The notes beneath the pieces were generated by a model. It ran no database searches. It was not told the origin of the DNA and worked only from the letters and a program-made list of their open reading frames with translations. From an uncultured Bacteroidota bacterium (GTDB lineage: Bacteria; Bacteroidota; Bacteroidia; Flavobacteriales; Flavobacteriaceae), in the NCBI GenBank assembly GCA_902618245.1, contig CACMZR010000005.1:1-64000 (forward strand): a stretch of DNA of 64,000 nucleotides, in the 5' to 3' direction. Both the position numbers and the translations under genes were made by a program. Numbering within the stretch: position 1 is the stretch's first letter; each line of letters starts with the position of its first letter. Below are positions 41,706 through 53,026 of this stretch, one piece after another.

Positions 41706-42260
41706 ATGGCGACAACTACAAATGAAAAAAGATGGTACGTTGTTCGTGCTGTAAGTGGTCAAGAATCAAAAATCAAGGACTATATAAAGTCAGAAATCAC
41801 TCGACTTGGTTACGAGTCTGCGGTAGACGATCTCTTAGTTCCAACCGAGAAAGTTATTCAAATAAGAAATGGTAAAAAAATAAGTAAAGAAAGGACATAT
41901 TTTCCTGGCTATATAATGATTAAAGCTAACCTCTCAGGTGAACTACCTCACATAATAAGATCAGTCACAAATGTTATTGGATTTTTGGGTGAAACTAAAG
42001 GAGGAGCCCCGGTGCCAATGCGAGAAGCAGAGGTAAATAGGATGCTTGGAAAAGTTGACGAATTAGCGTTAACAACAGAACATATATCAATTCCCTTTGT
42101 TGTTGGGGAAAATGTTAAAGTGATTGATGGTCCCTTTAATGGATTTACAGGATCCATAGAGAAAGTTAATGAAGAAAAACGTAAACTTGAAGTTATGGTT
42201 AAAATTTTCGGAAGAAAAACTCCATTAGAGTTGAGTTATATGCAAGTAGAAAAGATTTAA
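41706..42260 (+). CDS. nusG: transcription termination/antitermination protein NusG
   Basis: The 184-residue protein (ATG 41706; a TTG 9 bases upstream overlaps secE) has the NGN domain start KRWYVVRAVSGQESKIKDYI, YFPGYIMIKA and the C-terminal KOW motif VKVIDGPFNGFTGSIEKV. It links RNA polymerase with Rho or the ribosome. The position between secE and rplK is the canonical one. Confidence 0.97.
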   Translation: MATTTNEKRWYVVRAVSGQESKIKDYIKSEITRLGYESAVDDLLVPTEKVIQIRNGKKISKERTYFPGYIMIKANLSGELPHIIRSVTNVIGFLGETKGGAPVPMREAEVNRMLGKVDELALTTEHISIPFVVGENVKVIDGPFNGFTGSIEKVNEEKRKLEVMVKIFGRKTPLELSYMQVEKI

Positions 42261-42271
42261 ATTAATATAAA

Positions 42272-42302
42272 TATGATGAGATTGTTTTGCATCACTATCA
42301 TA
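42272..42302 (+). promoter_or_regulatory. candidate leader hairpin of rplK-rplA (possible L1 autoregulation site)
   Basis: TATGAT (42272-42277) pairs with ATCATA (42297-42302), extended by a G-U pair, a small asymmetric internal loop and GAT/ATC inside. It occupies the 59-base spacer in front of rplK and contains a GATGA element of the type found in L1-binding sites. The L1 role is known for this operon in other bacteria; for this hairpin it is only inferred. Confidence 0.32.
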
Positions 42303-42319
42303 CAATAATATAAATATTA

Positions 42320-42757
42320 ATGGCAAAAGAAATAAACAAAATTTTAAAACTGCAAGTACGAGGAGGAGCTGCAAATCCTTCTCCACCTGTTGGTCCTGCT
42401 CTTGGGTCTGCAGGTGTAAATATTATGGAATTTTGCAAGCAATTTAATGCTAGAACACAAGATACTCCTGGAAAAATTTTACCAGTAGTTATAACTGTTT
42501 TTAAAGATAATTCATTTGAGTTTGTTATTAAAACACCTCCTGCTGCAGTTCAACTCATGGAAGCAGCTAAAGCAAAAAAAGGTTCTGGGGAACCAAATAG
42601 GGAAAAAGTAGCGACAGTAACTTGGGATCAAGTCAAGGTTATAGCTGAAGATAAAATGCCAGACTTAAATGCATTCACAATCGAATCAGCTATGAAAATG
42701 GTTGCTGGAACTGCCCGTTCAATGGGTTTTCAAATTTCAGGAGATGCTCCATTTTAA
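42320..42757 (+). CDS. rplK: large ribosomal subunit protein uL11
   Basis: The 145-residue protein has the Pro-rich N-terminal domain ([29 protein letters not shown]) and the C-terminal RNA-binding domain ending ARSMGFQI. It forms the GTPase-associated centre with 23S rRNA. It is followed by rplA 14 bases later. Confidence 0.98.
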   Translation: MAKEINKILKLQVRGGAANPSPPVGPALGSAGVNIMEFCKQFNARTQDTPGKILPVVITVFKDNSFEFVIKTPPAAVQLMEAAKAKKGSGEPNREKVATVTWDQVKVIAEDKMPDLNAFTIESAMKMVAGTARSMGFQISGDAPF

Positions 42758-42771
42758 TTTAAAATGTAATA

Positions 42772-43461
42772 ATGTCTAAACAAACTAAAAATCAAAAAAA
42801 ATTAATTTCAAAAGTGGACTCCAATAAGACATATTCTTTAAGGGAAGCCTCTTCGTTGGTTAAAGAAATTACTTTCACAAAGTTTGATGCTAGTATTGAT
42901 ATGGCTATTCGTTTAGGTGTAGATCCAAAAAAAGCTACCGAGATGGTTAGGGGTATTGTGACTTTACCTCATGGGACTGGTAAAAATGTAAAAGTTTTGG
43001 CATTGGTCTCAGCTGATAAAGAAAATGAAGCAAAAGAAGCTGGTGCTGATTTTTTTGGTCTTGATGAATATTTGCAAAAAATAAAAGACGGTTGGACCGA
43101 CATTGATATAATTGTAACCATGCCCAGTGTAATGGGAAGACTTGGTCCACTAGGAAAAATATTAGGTCCACGTGGTTTAATGCCAAACCCTAAAACAGGT
43201 ACAGTAACTATGGATATTAAAAAAGCGATATCAGATATAAAAGGTGGAAAAATTGATTTTAAAGTTGATAAAACCGGAATAATTCACGCATCCATTGGTA
43301 AAGTATCATTTTCCGCAGATAAAATTTTTGAAAATGCTGATGAACTTATTAAAACTGTCGAAAAAATTAAGCCATCAACCTCTAAAGGTGCATACATTAA
43401 AAGTATTTTTATGTCTAGCACAATGAGTCAGAGCATTTCCATTGACACAAAATTAGCATAA
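42772..43461 (+). CDS. rplA: large ribosomal subunit protein uL1
   Basis: The 229-residue protein has the L1 features [50 protein letters not shown] and the C-terminal [15 protein letters not shown]. It binds the L1 stalk and commonly represses its own operon. The downstream rplJ begins after 16 bases, leaving no room for an L10-type leader. Confidence 0.98.
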   Translation: MSKQTKNQKKLISKVDSNKTYSLREASSLVKEITFTKFDASIDMAIRLGVDPKKATEMVRGIVTLPHGTGKNVKVLALVSADKENEAKEAGADFFGLDEYLQKIKDGWTDIDIIVTMPSVMGRLGPLGKILGPRGLMPNPKTGTVTMDIKKAISDIKGGKIDFKVDKTGIIHASIGKVSFSADKIFENADELIKTVEKIKPSTSKGAYIKSIFMSSTMSQSISIDTKLA

Positions 43462-43477
43462 ATAATAATTTTCAAAA

Positions 43478-43993
43478 ATGATAAAAGAAAGAAAAAAACA
43501 AGTAGTAGAAGATCTTAAAGGAGCTTTAGAGGATGTTAGGAACTTATATTTAGCCGATATAAGTGGACTCAATGCTTCAGAAACAAGCGATCTGAGACGT
43601 ACTTGTTTTAGTAAAAAAATTAAGCTACAGGTTGTTAAAAATACATTGTTAGCCAAGGCCATGGATAATTCCAATCATGATTTTGGCGAATTGATAGATA
43701 CCCTTAAGGGTAATACATCCTTAATGATTTCTGACTCTGGTAGTGCTCCTGCTAAGGTTATTAAGAACTTTCGGAAAAAATCTGATAGACCAATTTTGAA
43801 AGGAGCTTTCATAGAGCAAACTGTTTATATTGGTGATGATCAAATCGATAAGCTAATGGCTATAAAATCGAAAGATGAAGTTATTGGTGATATTATATCA
43901 ATGTTACAATCACCCATTAAGAATGTAGTTTCCTCACTCCAGTCAGGGGGTGGGAAATTATCTGGAATTTTAAAATCACTTTCAGAAAAATGA
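43478..43993 (+). CDS. rplJ: large ribosomal subunit protein uL10
   Basis: The 171-residue protein has the N-terminal rRNA-binding part (KKQVVEDLKGALEDVRNLYLADISGL, then LRRTCFSKKIKLQVVKNTL) and a C-terminal helix that carries L7/L12 dimers. The short spacer from rplA suggests that control acts further upstream on the operon. Confidence 0.97.
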   Translation: MIKERKKQVVEDLKGALEDVRNLYLADISGLNASETSDLRRTCFSKKIKLQVVKNTLLAKAMDNSNHDFGELIDTLKGNTSLMISDSGSAPAKVIKNFRKKSDRPILKGAFIEQTVYIGDDQIDKLMAIKSKDEVIGDIISMLQSPIKNVVSSLQSGGGKLSGILKSLSEK

Positions 43994-44051
43994 TTCCTGA
44001 CGAAATTAGTTATTCACCCAAATAAAAAAGTTTAATTAGAAATATAATAAA

Positions 44052-44432
44052 ATGGCAGATTTAAAAGAATTCGCAGAAAAACTAGTCGGTTTGACAGTTA
44101 AAGAGGTCAATGAGTTGGCCGATATTTTAAAAGAGGAGTATGGCATAGAACCGGCTGCAGCGGCAGTAGCCGTTGCAGGACCAGCAGCTGGAGATACATC
44201 AGGAGATTCTGCTGGAGAAAAGTCGGAATTTGACGTAATCCTAAAAGCGGCAGGTGGTTCAAAGCTGGCTGTAGTTAAATTAGTAAAAGAATTGACAGGT
44301 CTTGGTTTAAAAGAAGCTAAGGATTTAGTTGATAAAGCACCAACTCCACTTAAAGAGGGTATAGCAAAAGATGAAGCTGAATCGCTTCAAAAATCTCTTG
44401 AAGAAGCAGGTGCAGAGGTTGAGCTTAAGTAG
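44052..44432 (+). CDS. rplL: large ribosomal subunit protein bL12
   Basis: The 126-residue protein has an N-terminal dimerisation domain ([23 protein letters not shown]), an Ala-rich hinge ([17 protein letters not shown]) and the C-terminal factor-binding domain ([35 protein letters not shown]). It is the last ribosomal gene before rpoB, with a 105-base spacer containing a hairpin. Confidence 0.98.
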   Translation: MADLKEFAEKLVGLTVKEVNELADILKEEYGIEPAAAAVAVAGPAAGDTSGDSAGEKSEFDVILKAAGGSKLAVVKLVKELTGLGLKEAKDLVDKAPTPLKEGIAKDEAESLQKSLEEAGAEVELK

Positions 44433-44460
44433 ATTTAATAATAATTATTATTGTTTTAGA

Positions 44461-44479
44461 CTTTTGGATAATCCAAAGG
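44461..44479 (+). other. hairpin in the rplL-rpoB spacer
   Basis: CTTTTGG and CCAAAGG form a seven-pair stem (one G-U) with loop ATAAT. It is not followed by a T-run. In E. coli the equivalent spacer holds an attenuator and an RNase III site, so a partial stop or processing point is possible here. Confidence 0.35.
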
Positions 44480-44537
44480 TTAAACCTCTCTCTTTATATA
44501 CATTCAATTTATTCAAATACAATTAAACTTGATTTAA

Positions 44538-47500
44538 ATGCCAACTAAAAATAGTCAAAGAACTAGTTTTGCAGGTGCAAAACATACCCCTGAGTATCCA
44601 GATTTTCTTGATATTCAAATAAAATCATTTCAAGATTTTTTTCAACTAGAAACAAAATCTGATGAGAGAAACGAGGAGGGACTTTTCAATACATTTAAGG
44701 AGAATTTTCCTATTTCTGATACTAGAAACCAATTTGTTCTTGAGTTTTTAGACTACTTTGTAGATCCACCAAGATATACTATACAAGAGTGTATTGAAAG
44801 AGGACTTACTTATTCAGTTCCACTTAAGGCACGACTAAAATTATTCTGTAATGACCTTGAGCATGAAGATTTTGAAACCATTGTCCAAGATGTATTTCTT
44901 GGAACAATTCCATATATGACACCTAGTGGGACATTTGTAATAAACGGAGCCGAAAGAATTGTTGTTTCTCAGCTGCACCGTTCTCCTGGTGTATTTTTTG
45001 GTCAATCTTTTCATGCAAACGGAACAAAATTATATTCTGCAAGAGTTATACCTTTCAAAGGCTCATGGATTGAATTTGCAACAGACATTAACAGCGTAAT
45101 GTATGCTTACATTGATCGTAAGAAAAAATTACCAGTAACCACTCTTTTTAGAGCAATTGGATTTGAACACGACCGTGATATTTTAGAAATCTTTGATCTT
45201 GCAGAAGAGATAAAGGTCACCAAGACGGGTCTAAAAAAAATACTTGGAAGAAAATTAGCTGCACGTGTTTTAAAAAGCTGGATTGAGGATTTTGTGGATG
45301 AAGATACTGGCGAGGTAATATCAATTGAAAGAAATGAAATAGTTATAGATAGAGATACCATCCTTGAAAAAGAGCACATCGATGAAATTATAGAAGCTGG
45401 AGCAAAAAATATTCTTTTACACAAAGTGGATGCACACATGTCTGACTATGCCATTATATATAACACCTTACAAAAAGATCCTACTAACTCCGAAAAAGAA
45501 GCGGTTGAACATATTTATAGACAATTAAGAAATGCAGAACCACCTGATGAAGACACTGCAAGAGGAATAATTGATAAATTGTTTTTCTCAGACCAGAGAT
45601 ATAACCTGGGTGAGGTTGGTCGTTACAGAATGAACAAAAAGCTAGGATTAGACGTTGAAATGGATAAACAAGTTTTAACTAAAGAAGATATAATTACAAT
45701 CATAAAATATCTTATTGAGTTAATTAACTCGAAAGCTGAAATCGACGATATTGATCACCTTTCAAATAGGAGAGTTAGAACTGTTGGAGAGCAGCTCTCA
45801 TCCCAATTTGGTGTTGGATTAGCCAGAATGGCAAGAACTATTAGAGAAAGAATGAACGTAAGAGACAATGAGGTGTTTACTCCAATTGATCTTATAAATG
45901 CAAAAACACTTTCCTCAGTCATCAATACCTTTTTTGGGACCAACCAATTATCTCAGTTCATGGACCAAACCAACCCTTTAGCTGAAATTACCCACAAACG
46001 AAGGCTTTCTGCCCTAGGTCCTGGAGGATTATCTCGAGAAAGAGCTGGATTCGAGGTACGCGATGTTCATTATACTCATTATGGACGCCTATGCCCAATC
46101 GAAACGCCAGAGGGACCAAATATTGGATTAATATCCTCGTTAGGAGTTTATGCAAAGGTTAATAATCTTGGATTCATAGAAACTCCATATCGAAAAGTTG
46201 AAAATGGTAAAATTGATTTAAAGGAAACTCATTACTTGAGTGCTGAGGAAGAAGAGAATAAACTTATAGCCCAAGCTAATATAGATTATGATAATAATGG
46301 AAAAATACTTGATGACAAGATCATTGCTCGTGATCAAGCAGATTTTCCAGTTGTCGGCCCCCAACAGATAAATTATACTGATGTTGCTCCAAACCAGATA
46401 GCCTCTATATCTGCATCACTAATTCCTTTCCTAGAGCACGATGACGCTAATAGAGCATTAATGGGATCAAACATGATGCGCCAGGCAGTACCATTGTTAC
46501 GTCCAGAATCTCCAATTGTTGGTACCGGCCTTGAAAAGCAAGTAGCTTCTGACTCTAGGGTTCTTGTAAATGCAGAAAATGATGGAGTTGTTGAATATGT
46601 TGATGCTGATAAAATTACCATTCGTTATAGACTAACAAAATCCCAGGAACTAGTTAGATTCGAAGGAATGAAGAAAACATATAATCTTGTAAAATTCAGG
46701 AAAACAAACCAAGGAACCTGCATAAATCTTAAACCAATTGTAAAAAAAGGTGATCACGTTAGTAAGGGTCAAGTTCTTTGTCAGGGATATGCTACTGAGG
46801 ATGGAGAATTGGCTCTTGGCCGTAACATGAAAGTAGCCTTTATGCCTTGGAAAGGATATAATTTTGAAGATGCGATAGTTATTTCAGAAAAGGTAGTAAG
46901 AGAAGATATTTTTACATCTATTCATATTGATGAATACTCACTTGATGTACGAGACACAAAACTTGGAACCGAAGAATTAACAAATGATATACCAAATGTT
47001 AGTGAAGAGGCTACAAAAGATCTTGACGAAAATGGTATGATCCGTATTGGAGCAGAAGTAAATTCTGGTGATATTCTAATAGGAAAGATAACACCAAAGG
47101 GAGAATCTGATCCAACTCCAGAGGAAAAACTGTTGAGAGCTATTTTCGGCGACAAGGCTGGTGATGTAAAAGATGCATCTTTAAAAGCTCCTCCTTCTCT
47201 TAGTGGAGTTGTAATCGACAAAAAGCTTTTCACACGTTCTATGAAAGATAAACGTAAAAGAAATTTAGATAAAGAAGAATTAGAATCACTTGAAAAGATT
47301 TACGATGAGAAGTTTGAAGACTTAAAACAAATTTTAGTTGAAAAATTATTTTCTATTGTAAACGGCAAAACTTGCCAAGGTATAACTAACGATTTGGGTG
47401 AAGAAATTCTACCAAAAGGGAAAAAATATTCACTGAAATTACTCTCTTCAGTCGATGATTACACTCACTTATCTAAAAGCACTTGGACAACTTCGAAAGA

Positions 47501-48347
47501 AACCAATAGTTTAATTGCAGATTTGATTCACAATTATAGAATTAAAGAAAATGATCTTCAGGGAGCTTTACGCAGAGAAAAATTTACAATTAGTGTTGGT
47601 GACGAACTCCCTGCGGGTGTAAAGAAACTGGCAAAAGTTTATGTAGCGAAAAAACGTAAACTAAAAGTAGGTGATAAAATGGCCGGACGTCATGGCAACA
47701 AAGGGATTGTTGCTAGAATAGTTCGTGAAGAGGAAATGCCATTTTTAGAGGATGGCACTCCTGTAGATATTGTATTAAATCCGCTAGGCGTTCCATCAAG
47801 AATGAATATTGGTCAAATTTATGAAACAGTATTAGGTTGGGCTGGACAAAATCTTGGTGAAAAATATGCAACTCCAATTTTTGATGGTGCCTCAATAGAT
47901 GAAATAAATAAATTGACAGAAAAAGCCGAAGTACCAAAGTATGGCCATACATACCTTTTTGATGGTGGCACTGGTGAACGGTTTGATCAACCTGCCACAG
48001 TAGGAGTAATTTATATGTTGAAATTAGGACATATGGTTGATGATAAAATGCATTCAAGATCAATAGGTCCATATTCATTAATTACTCAACAGCCCCTTGG
48101 CGGAAAAGCTCAGTTTGGTGGCCAAAGGTTTGGGGAAATGGAAGTTTGGGCATTGGAGGCATATGGAGCATCAAGCACATTGCAAGAGATTCTCACAGTC
48201 AAATCTGATGATGTCATTGGTAGGGCCAAAACCTACGAGTCGATCGTGAAAGGTGATACACTGCCAGAGGCTGGACTACCAGAATCTTTTAACGTTTTAA
48301 TGCACGAGTTAAAAGGCTTAGGACTTGACATAAGATTGGAAGAATAA
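44538..48347 (+). CDS. rpoB: DNA-directed RNA polymerase subunit beta
   Basis: The 1269-residue protein includes the rifampicin region ([34 protein letters not shown]), [34 protein letters not shown] and the C-terminal clamp [15 protein letters not shown]. Residues in the Rif pocket look wild type (Q, D, H, R, S all present). It ends 17 bases before rpoC. The length is typical for Bacteroidota. Confidence 0.99.
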   Translation: MPTKNSQRTSFAGAKHTPEYPDFLDIQIKSFQDFFQLETKSDERNEEGLFNTFKENFPISDTRNQFVLEFLDYFVDPPRYTIQECIERGLTYSVPLKARLKLFCNDLEHEDFETIVQDVFLGTIPYMTPSGTFVINGAERIVVSQLHRSPGVFFGQSFHANGTKLYSARVIPFKGSWIEFATDINSVMYAYIDRKKKLPVTTLFRAIGFEHDRDILEIFDLAEEIKVTKTGLKKILGRKLAARVLKSWIEDFVDEDTGEVISIERNEIVIDRDTILEKEHIDEIIEAGAKNILLHKVDAHMSDYAIIYNTLQKDPTNSEKEAVEHIYRQLRNAEPPDEDTARGIIDKLFFSDQRYNLGEVGRYRMNKKLGLDVEMDKQVLTKEDIITIIKYLIELINSKAEIDDIDHLSNRRVRTVGEQLSSQFGVGLARMARTIRERMNVRDNEVFTPIDLINAKTLSSVINTFFGTNQLSQFMDQTNPLAEITHKRRLSALGPGGLSRERAGFEVRDVHYTHYGRLCPIETPEGPNIGLISSLGVYAKVNNLGFIETPYRKVENGKIDLKETHYLSAEEEENKLIAQANIDYDNNGKILDDKIIARDQADFPVVGPQQINYTDVAPNQIASISASLIPFLEHDDANRALMGSNMMRQAVPLLRPESPIVGTGLEKQVASDSRVLVNAENDGVVEYVDADKITIRYRLTKSQELVRFEGMKKTYNLVKFRKTNQGTCINLKPIVKKGDHVSKGQVLCQGYATEDGELALGRNMKVAFMPWKGYNFEDAIVISEKVVREDIFTSIHIDEYSLDVRDTKLGTEELTNDIPNVSEEATKDLDENGMIRIGAEVNSGDILIGKITPKGESDPTPEEKLLRAIFGDKAGDVKDASLKAPPSLSGVVIDKKLFTRSMKDKRKRNLDKEELESLEKIYDEKFEDLKQILVEKLFSIVNGKTCQGITNDLGEEILPKGKKYSLKLLSSVDDYTHLSKSTWTTSKETNSLIADLIHNYRIKENDLQGALRREKFTISVGDELPAGVKKLAKVYVAKKRKLKVGDKMAGRHGNKGIVARIVREEEMPFLEDGTPVDIVLNPLGVPSRMNIGQIYETVLGWAGQNLGEKYATPIFDGASIDEINKLTEKAEVPKYGHTYLFDGGTGERFDQPATVGVIYMLKLGHMVDDKMHSRSIGPYSLITQQPLGGKAQFGGQRFGEMEVWALEAYGASSTLQEILTVKSDDVIGRAKTYESIVKGDTLPEAGLPESFNVLMHELKGLGLDIRLEE

Positions 48348-48364
48348 TTATTAAAACAAAATAA

Positions 48365-51300
48365 ATGGCTAGAAACAGCGAAATCATTACTCAAAAAAAA
48401 TTTAATAAAATCTCAATTGGACTGGCTTCACCGGAAACAATTTTAGGAAATTCTAGAGGTGAGGTTCTTAAACCAGAAACAATAAACTACAGAACACACA
48501 AACCAGAGCGTGATGGACTTTTTTGTGAAAGAATATTCGGTCCTGTTAAAGATTATGAGTGTGCCTGTGGCAAATACAAAAGGATAAGGTACAAAGGGAT
48601 TGTATGTGATAGATGTGGAGTGGAAGTAACTGAAAAAAAAGTTCGTCGTGACAGAGTAGGTCACATTAATTTAGTAGTGCCTGTTGCTCATATTTGGTAT
48701 TTTCGCTCTCTTCCTAACAAAATTGGTTATTTATTAGGCCTTCCTTCAAAAAAACTTGATATGATTATTTATTATGAAAGATATGTAGTTATACAACCTG
48801 GTAATGCAAAAAATGAAGAAGGTGAGAATTTTAAGCAATTAGATTTTCTAACTGAGGAAGAATATCTCAATGTATTGGAACAGATACCAGCGGAAAACCA
48901 ATATTTAGAGGACTCTGATCCAGAAAAATTTATTGCGAAAATGGGTGCAGAGTGTTTAATTGATTTATTGGCACGCATAGATTTAAAAACATTATCATAT
49001 GATTTAAGGCACAAAGCAAATAATGAAACATCTAAACAAAGAAAAACTGAGGCTTTAAAACGTCTTCAAGTAGTTGAAGCTTTTCGAGAAGCAAATGAAA
49101 GAGGAGAAAACTTACCAGAGTGGATGATAATGAAGGTAATTCCTGTAATTCCTCCTGAATTAAGACCTTTAGTACCTCTTGATGGTGGTCGTTTCGCAAC
49201 TTCAGATTTAAATGATTTGTATAGAAGAGTTATAATTAGAAATAATCGCCTTAAAAGATTAGTTGAGATTAAGGCTCCAGAAGTAATTTTAAGAAATGAA
49301 AAAAGAATGCTTCAAGAATCAGTTGACTCCCTTTTTGATAATACGAGAAAAGCTTCTGCGGTAAAAACTGATTCAAATAGACCGCTAAAATCATTATCTG
49401 ATTCTCTAAAAGGAAAGCAAGGTAGATTTAGACAAAATTTATTAGGAAAAAGAGTCGATTATTCCGCAAGATCAGTTATTGTAGTTGGCCCTGAGTTGAA
49501 ATTATTTGAATGTGGTCTTCCTAAGGATATGGCTGCTGAATTATATAAACCTTTTATAATTCGTAAGATAATTGAAAGAGGAATTGTCAAGACTGTAAAA
49601 TCAGCAAAAAAAATAATTGATAGAAAAGAACCTGTTGTTTGGGATATTTTAGAAAATGTTTTAAAAGGGCATCCTGTCCTCCTTAACCGTGCTCCTACTC
49701 TTCATCGACTTGGTATCCAAGCGTTTCAACCAAAATTGATAGAAGGAAAAGCAATCCAGTTGCATCCACTTGTTTGTACTGCATTTAATGCCGACTTTGA
49801 TGGTGATCAAATGGCAGTACACCTTCCACTTGGTCCAGAGGCAATATTAGAAGCACAATTATTAATGTTAGCCTCTCACAGTATATTAAACCCAGCTAAT
49901 GGGTCACCAATTACAGTTCCGTCTCAGGACATGGTTTTAGGACTTTATTATATGACTAAGGCTAAAAAATCTACCAGTAAAGAGAAAGTTAATGGGGAAG
50001 GACTCACTTTTTATTCTGTTGAAGAAGTTCATATCGCGTACAATGAGAAAATAGTTGAGCTAAACGCAATGATCAAAATAAGAACAAAAATTTTAAATGA
50101 TGAAGGTGTACTTGAGGAAAAAATCATTGATACAACTGTTGGACGTGTATTGTTTAATGAGGTAGTTCCAGAGGCCGCAGGTTTTTTTAATGTTGTCTTG
50201 ACTAAAAAAAATCTACGCGAGATTATTGGTGAAATACTTAAGGTAACAAGTGTTCCAGAGACTGCTGATTTTTTGGATAAAATTAAATCTATGGGATACG
50301 GCTTCGCTTTCAAAGGTGGATTATCCTTTAGCTTAGGTGATATTATTATACCACCAGAAAAGTTAAACATGATTGACGAAGCCAATGGACAAGTGGATGG
50401 TGTTATTGGTAATTATAATATGGGACTGATAACTAATAATGAAAGATATAATCAAGTAATAGATATTTGGACTTCCACTAATGCCAAGTTGACTGAGTTA
50501 GCAATGAAAAGAATTAGTGAGGATCAGATGGGCTTTAACTCTGTTTATATGATGTTAGATTCTGGTGCAAGAGGCTCAAAAGAGCAAATTCGGCAACTGA
50601 CAGGGATGAGAGGCCTCATGGCAAAACCAAAAAAATCAAATGTGGGTGGAGGTGAAATAATTGAAAACCCAATATTATCTAATTTTAAGGAAGGCCTATC
50701 CATTTTAGAGTACTTTATATCAACACATGGTGCGAGAAAGGGGCTTGCGGACACAGCGTTAAAAACTGCTGATGCAGGATATTTAACAAGACGCCTTCAT
50801 GATGTATCTCAAGACGTAATAGTTAATTTAGATGACTGTGGAACTTTAAGAGGAGTTGAAGTGAAGCCTCTAAAGAAGAATGAAGAGATAGTAGAGACTC
50901 TAGGAGAAAGAATTCTTGGCAGGGTGACACTACACGATATAGTTGATCCACTTTCTAATTCAGTAATTGTAGAATCTGGAAATGAAGTTAAAGAAAAGCA
51001 TTTATCCATTCTTAAAAATTTACCTATAGAGTCAGTTGAAGTACGTTCACCTTTAACATGTATAGCTAAACACGGTGTTTGTAAAAAATGTTATGGTAGA
51101 AATTTAGGGACTGGTAAAATGGTTCAGCTAGGAGAAGCTGTTGGTGTAATTGCAGCCCAATCTATAGGTGAGCCCGGAACACAATTGACACTTCGGACAT
51201 TTCATGTCGGAGGTGTTGCGGGTAATATTTCAGAGGAAAACAAACTCGTTACAAAGTTTGACGGTATTGTTGAGATTGAAGACCTTAAAACTGTTCAAGG

Positions 51301-52666
51301 AAAGGATTCTGAAGGTAATGACGCTGAAATTGTTATTTCAAGAACAACCGAAATAAAAATTTTAGATGTGAAAACCAAAAGTGTTTTAAGTACTAATAAT
51401 ATTCCATATGGATCGTCACTTAATCTCAAAAATGGTTCAAAAGTAAAAAAAGGAACCATCGTTTGCCAGTGGGATCCTTTCAATGGTGTCATAGTTTCAG
51501 AGTTTACTGGTAAAATTGTTTTTGAAAATATTGAGCAAGGAATCACTTATCAAGTTGAAATTGATGAGCAAACTGGTTTTCAGGAAAAAGTTATATCAGA
51601 ATCTAGAAATAAAAAACTTATCCCAACACTTTCAATCGTTGACAAAAACTCTAAAACACTTCGTTCATATAATTTACCTGTTGGGGCACATTTAATTGTA
51701 AATGAGGGTGAACAAATAGAGGAAGGTAAAATACTTGTTAAAATACCGAGAAAATCAGCTAAATCAGGTGATATTACAGGAGGCTTACCAAGGGTCACAG
51801 AACTTTTTGAAGCTAGAAACCCATCTAATCCAGCAGTTGTTTCGGAAATAGACGGGGTTGTTTCATTTGGTAAGATTAAAAGAGGAAATCGTGAGATTAT
51901 AGTAGAATCAAAATTCGGAGACATTAAAAAATATTTAGTCAAACTATCTAACCAGATTTTGGTTCAAGAGAATGATTTTGTAAAAGCAGGAATGCCTTTG
52001 TCTGATGGTTCTATAACCCCATCAGATATTTTGAACATAAAGGGTCCTTCAGCTGTCCAGCAATATCTTGTAAATGAAATCCAAGAGGTTTATAGACTTC
52101 AAGGTGTAAAAATAAATGATAAGCACTTTGAAGTTGTTGTTCGTCAAATGATGCGCAAAGTTCGAATTTTAGATCCAGCAGATTCAACCTTCCTTGAGAA
52201 TCAACTCGTTTTTAGTTATGACTTTATAAATGAAAATGACTCTTTGTATGGAATGAAAATTGTTGAAGAGGTTGGAGATTCTGAAAACTTTAAACAAGGT
52301 CAGGTTATAACGTCAAGACAATTAAGAGATGAAAATTCGTTGTTAAAAAGTGAAAATAAATCAACAGTGATGGCTAGAGAAGCAGCTCCTGCAACTGCAA
52401 AACCTGAACTTCAGGGCATCACTCGTGCTTCTTTACAAACTAAATCCTTCATTTCTGCAGCCTCTTTTCAAGAAACAACAAAAGTATTAAATGAGGCTGC
52501 TGTTAATGGTAAGGTCGATTTTCTTGAAGGTTTAAAAGAGAATGTTATCGTTGGTCATAAAATTCCTGCGGGTACTGGTTTAAGAAGATACAATGATCTA
52601 ATCGTTGGATCAAAAGAAGAGTATAATAGTCTTTTAATTGATAAGGAAGAAGAAATAACATTCTAA
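48365..52666 (+). CDS. rpoC: DNA-directed RNA polymerase subunit beta-prime
   Basis: The 1433-residue protein has the N-terminal zinc site [20 protein letters not shown], the catalytic [12 protein letters not shown] that holds the active-site Mg, the bridge-helix region ([19 protein letters not shown]) and the second zinc cluster around [13 protein letters not shown]. It is followed after 3 bases by a DUF3467 gene. Confidence 0.99.
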   Translation: MARNSEIITQKKFNKISIGLASPETILGNSRGEVLKPETINYRTHKPERDGLFCERIFGPVKDYECACGKYKRIRYKGIVCDRCGVEVTEKKVRRDRVGHINLVVPVAHIWYFRSLPNKIGYLLGLPSKKLDMIIYYERYVVIQPGNAKNEEGENFKQLDFLTEEEYLNVLEQIPAENQYLEDSDPEKFIAKMGAECLIDLLARIDLKTLSYDLRHKANNETSKQRKTEALKRLQVVEAFREANERGENLPEWMIMKVIPVIPPELRPLVPLDGGRFATSDLNDLYRRVIIRNNRLKRLVEIKAPEVILRNEKRMLQESVDSLFDNTRKASAVKTDSNRPLKSLSDSLKGKQGRFRQNLLGKRVDYSARSVIVVGPELKLFECGLPKDMAAELYKPFIIRKIIERGIVKTVKSAKKIIDRKEPVVWDILENVLKGHPVLLNRAPTLHRLGIQAFQPKLIEGKAIQLHPLVCTAFNADFDGDQMAVHLPLGPEAILEAQLLMLASHSILNPANGSPITVPSQDMVLGLYYMTKAKKSTSKEKVNGEGLTFYSVEEVHIAYNEKIVELNAMIKIRTKILNDEGVLEEKIIDTTVGRVLFNEVVPEAAGFFNVVLTKKNLREIIGEILKVTSVPETADFLDKIKSMGYGFAFKGGLSFSLGDIIIPPEKLNMIDEANGQVDGVIGNYNMGLITNNERYNQVIDIWTSTNAKLTELAMKRISEDQMGFNSVYMMLDSGARGSKEQIRQLTGMRGLMAKPKKSNVGGGEIIENPILSNFKEGLSILEYFISTHGARKGLADTALKTADAGYLTRRLHDVSQDVIVNLDDCGTLRGVEVKPLKKNEEIVETLGERILGRVTLHDIVDPLSNSVIVESGNEVKEKHLSILKNLPIESVEVRSPLTCIAKHGVCKKCYGRNLGTGKMVQLGEAVGVIAAQSIGEPGTQLTLRTFHVGGVAGNISEENKLVTKFDGIVEIEDLKTVQGKDSEGNDAEIVISRTTEIKILDVKTKSVLSTNNIPYGSSLNLKNGSKVKKGTIVCQWDPFNGVIVSEFTGKIVFENIEQGITYQVEIDEQTGFQEKVISESRNKKLIPTLSIVDKNSKTLRSYNLPVGAHLIVNEGEQIEEGKILVKIPRKSAKSGDITGGLPRVTELFEARNPSNPAVVSEIDGVVSFGKIKRGNREIIVESKFGDIKKYLVKLSNQILVQENDFVKAGMPLSDGSITPSDILNIKGPSAVQQYLVNEIQEVYRLQGVKINDKHFEVVVRQMMRKVRILDPADSTFLENQLVFSYDFINENDSLYGMKIVEEVGDSENFKQGQVITSRQLRDENSLLKSENKSTVMAREAAPATAKPELQGITRASLQTKSFISAASFQETTKVLNEAAVNGKVDFLEGLKENVIVGHKIPAGTGLRRYNDLIVGSKEEYNSLLIDKEEEITF

Positions 52667-52669
52667 ATT

Positions 52670-52984
52670 ATGAGTGAAAAAAACATAGATAAACAAAAGC
52701 AATTAAATATAGCTATTGATGAAAATATTGCTGACGGTGTATATTCAAACCTTGCAATTATAAATCACTCAAAATCTGAGTTCATAATTGATTTCATAAA
52801 TGTTATGCCAGGATCACCAAAAGCAAAGGTAAAGTCAAGGGTAATCTTAACTCCCGAGCACGTAAAAAGATTTAAAATTGCTTTAAATGATAATATTCAG
52901 AGATATGAAGAATCTAATGGAACAATTCAAACAAATGAGTCTCCAAACATCCCACTGAATTTTGGGCCAACTGGCAAGGCTTAA
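52670..52984 (+). CDS. DUF3467 domain protein
   Basis: The 104-residue protein has the DUF3467 core: LNIAIDENIADGVYSNLAIINHSKSEFIIDFINVMPG and ILTPEHVKRFKIALNDNIQRYE. It is small, acidic and cytoplasmic. It regularly lies directly after rpoC in Bacteroidota and is co-transcribed with it, but no function is established. The position suggests a link with transcription. Confidence 0.92.
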   Translation: MSEKNIDKQKQLNIAIDENIADGVYSNLAIINHSKSEFIIDFINVMPGSPKAKVKSRVILTPEHVKRFKIALNDNIQRYEESNGTIQTNESPNIPLNFGPTGKA

Positions 52985-53026
52985 CAGCACTTAAAAAATG
53001 GAGTTTTATTTTTAAAAAAGTTTGGA

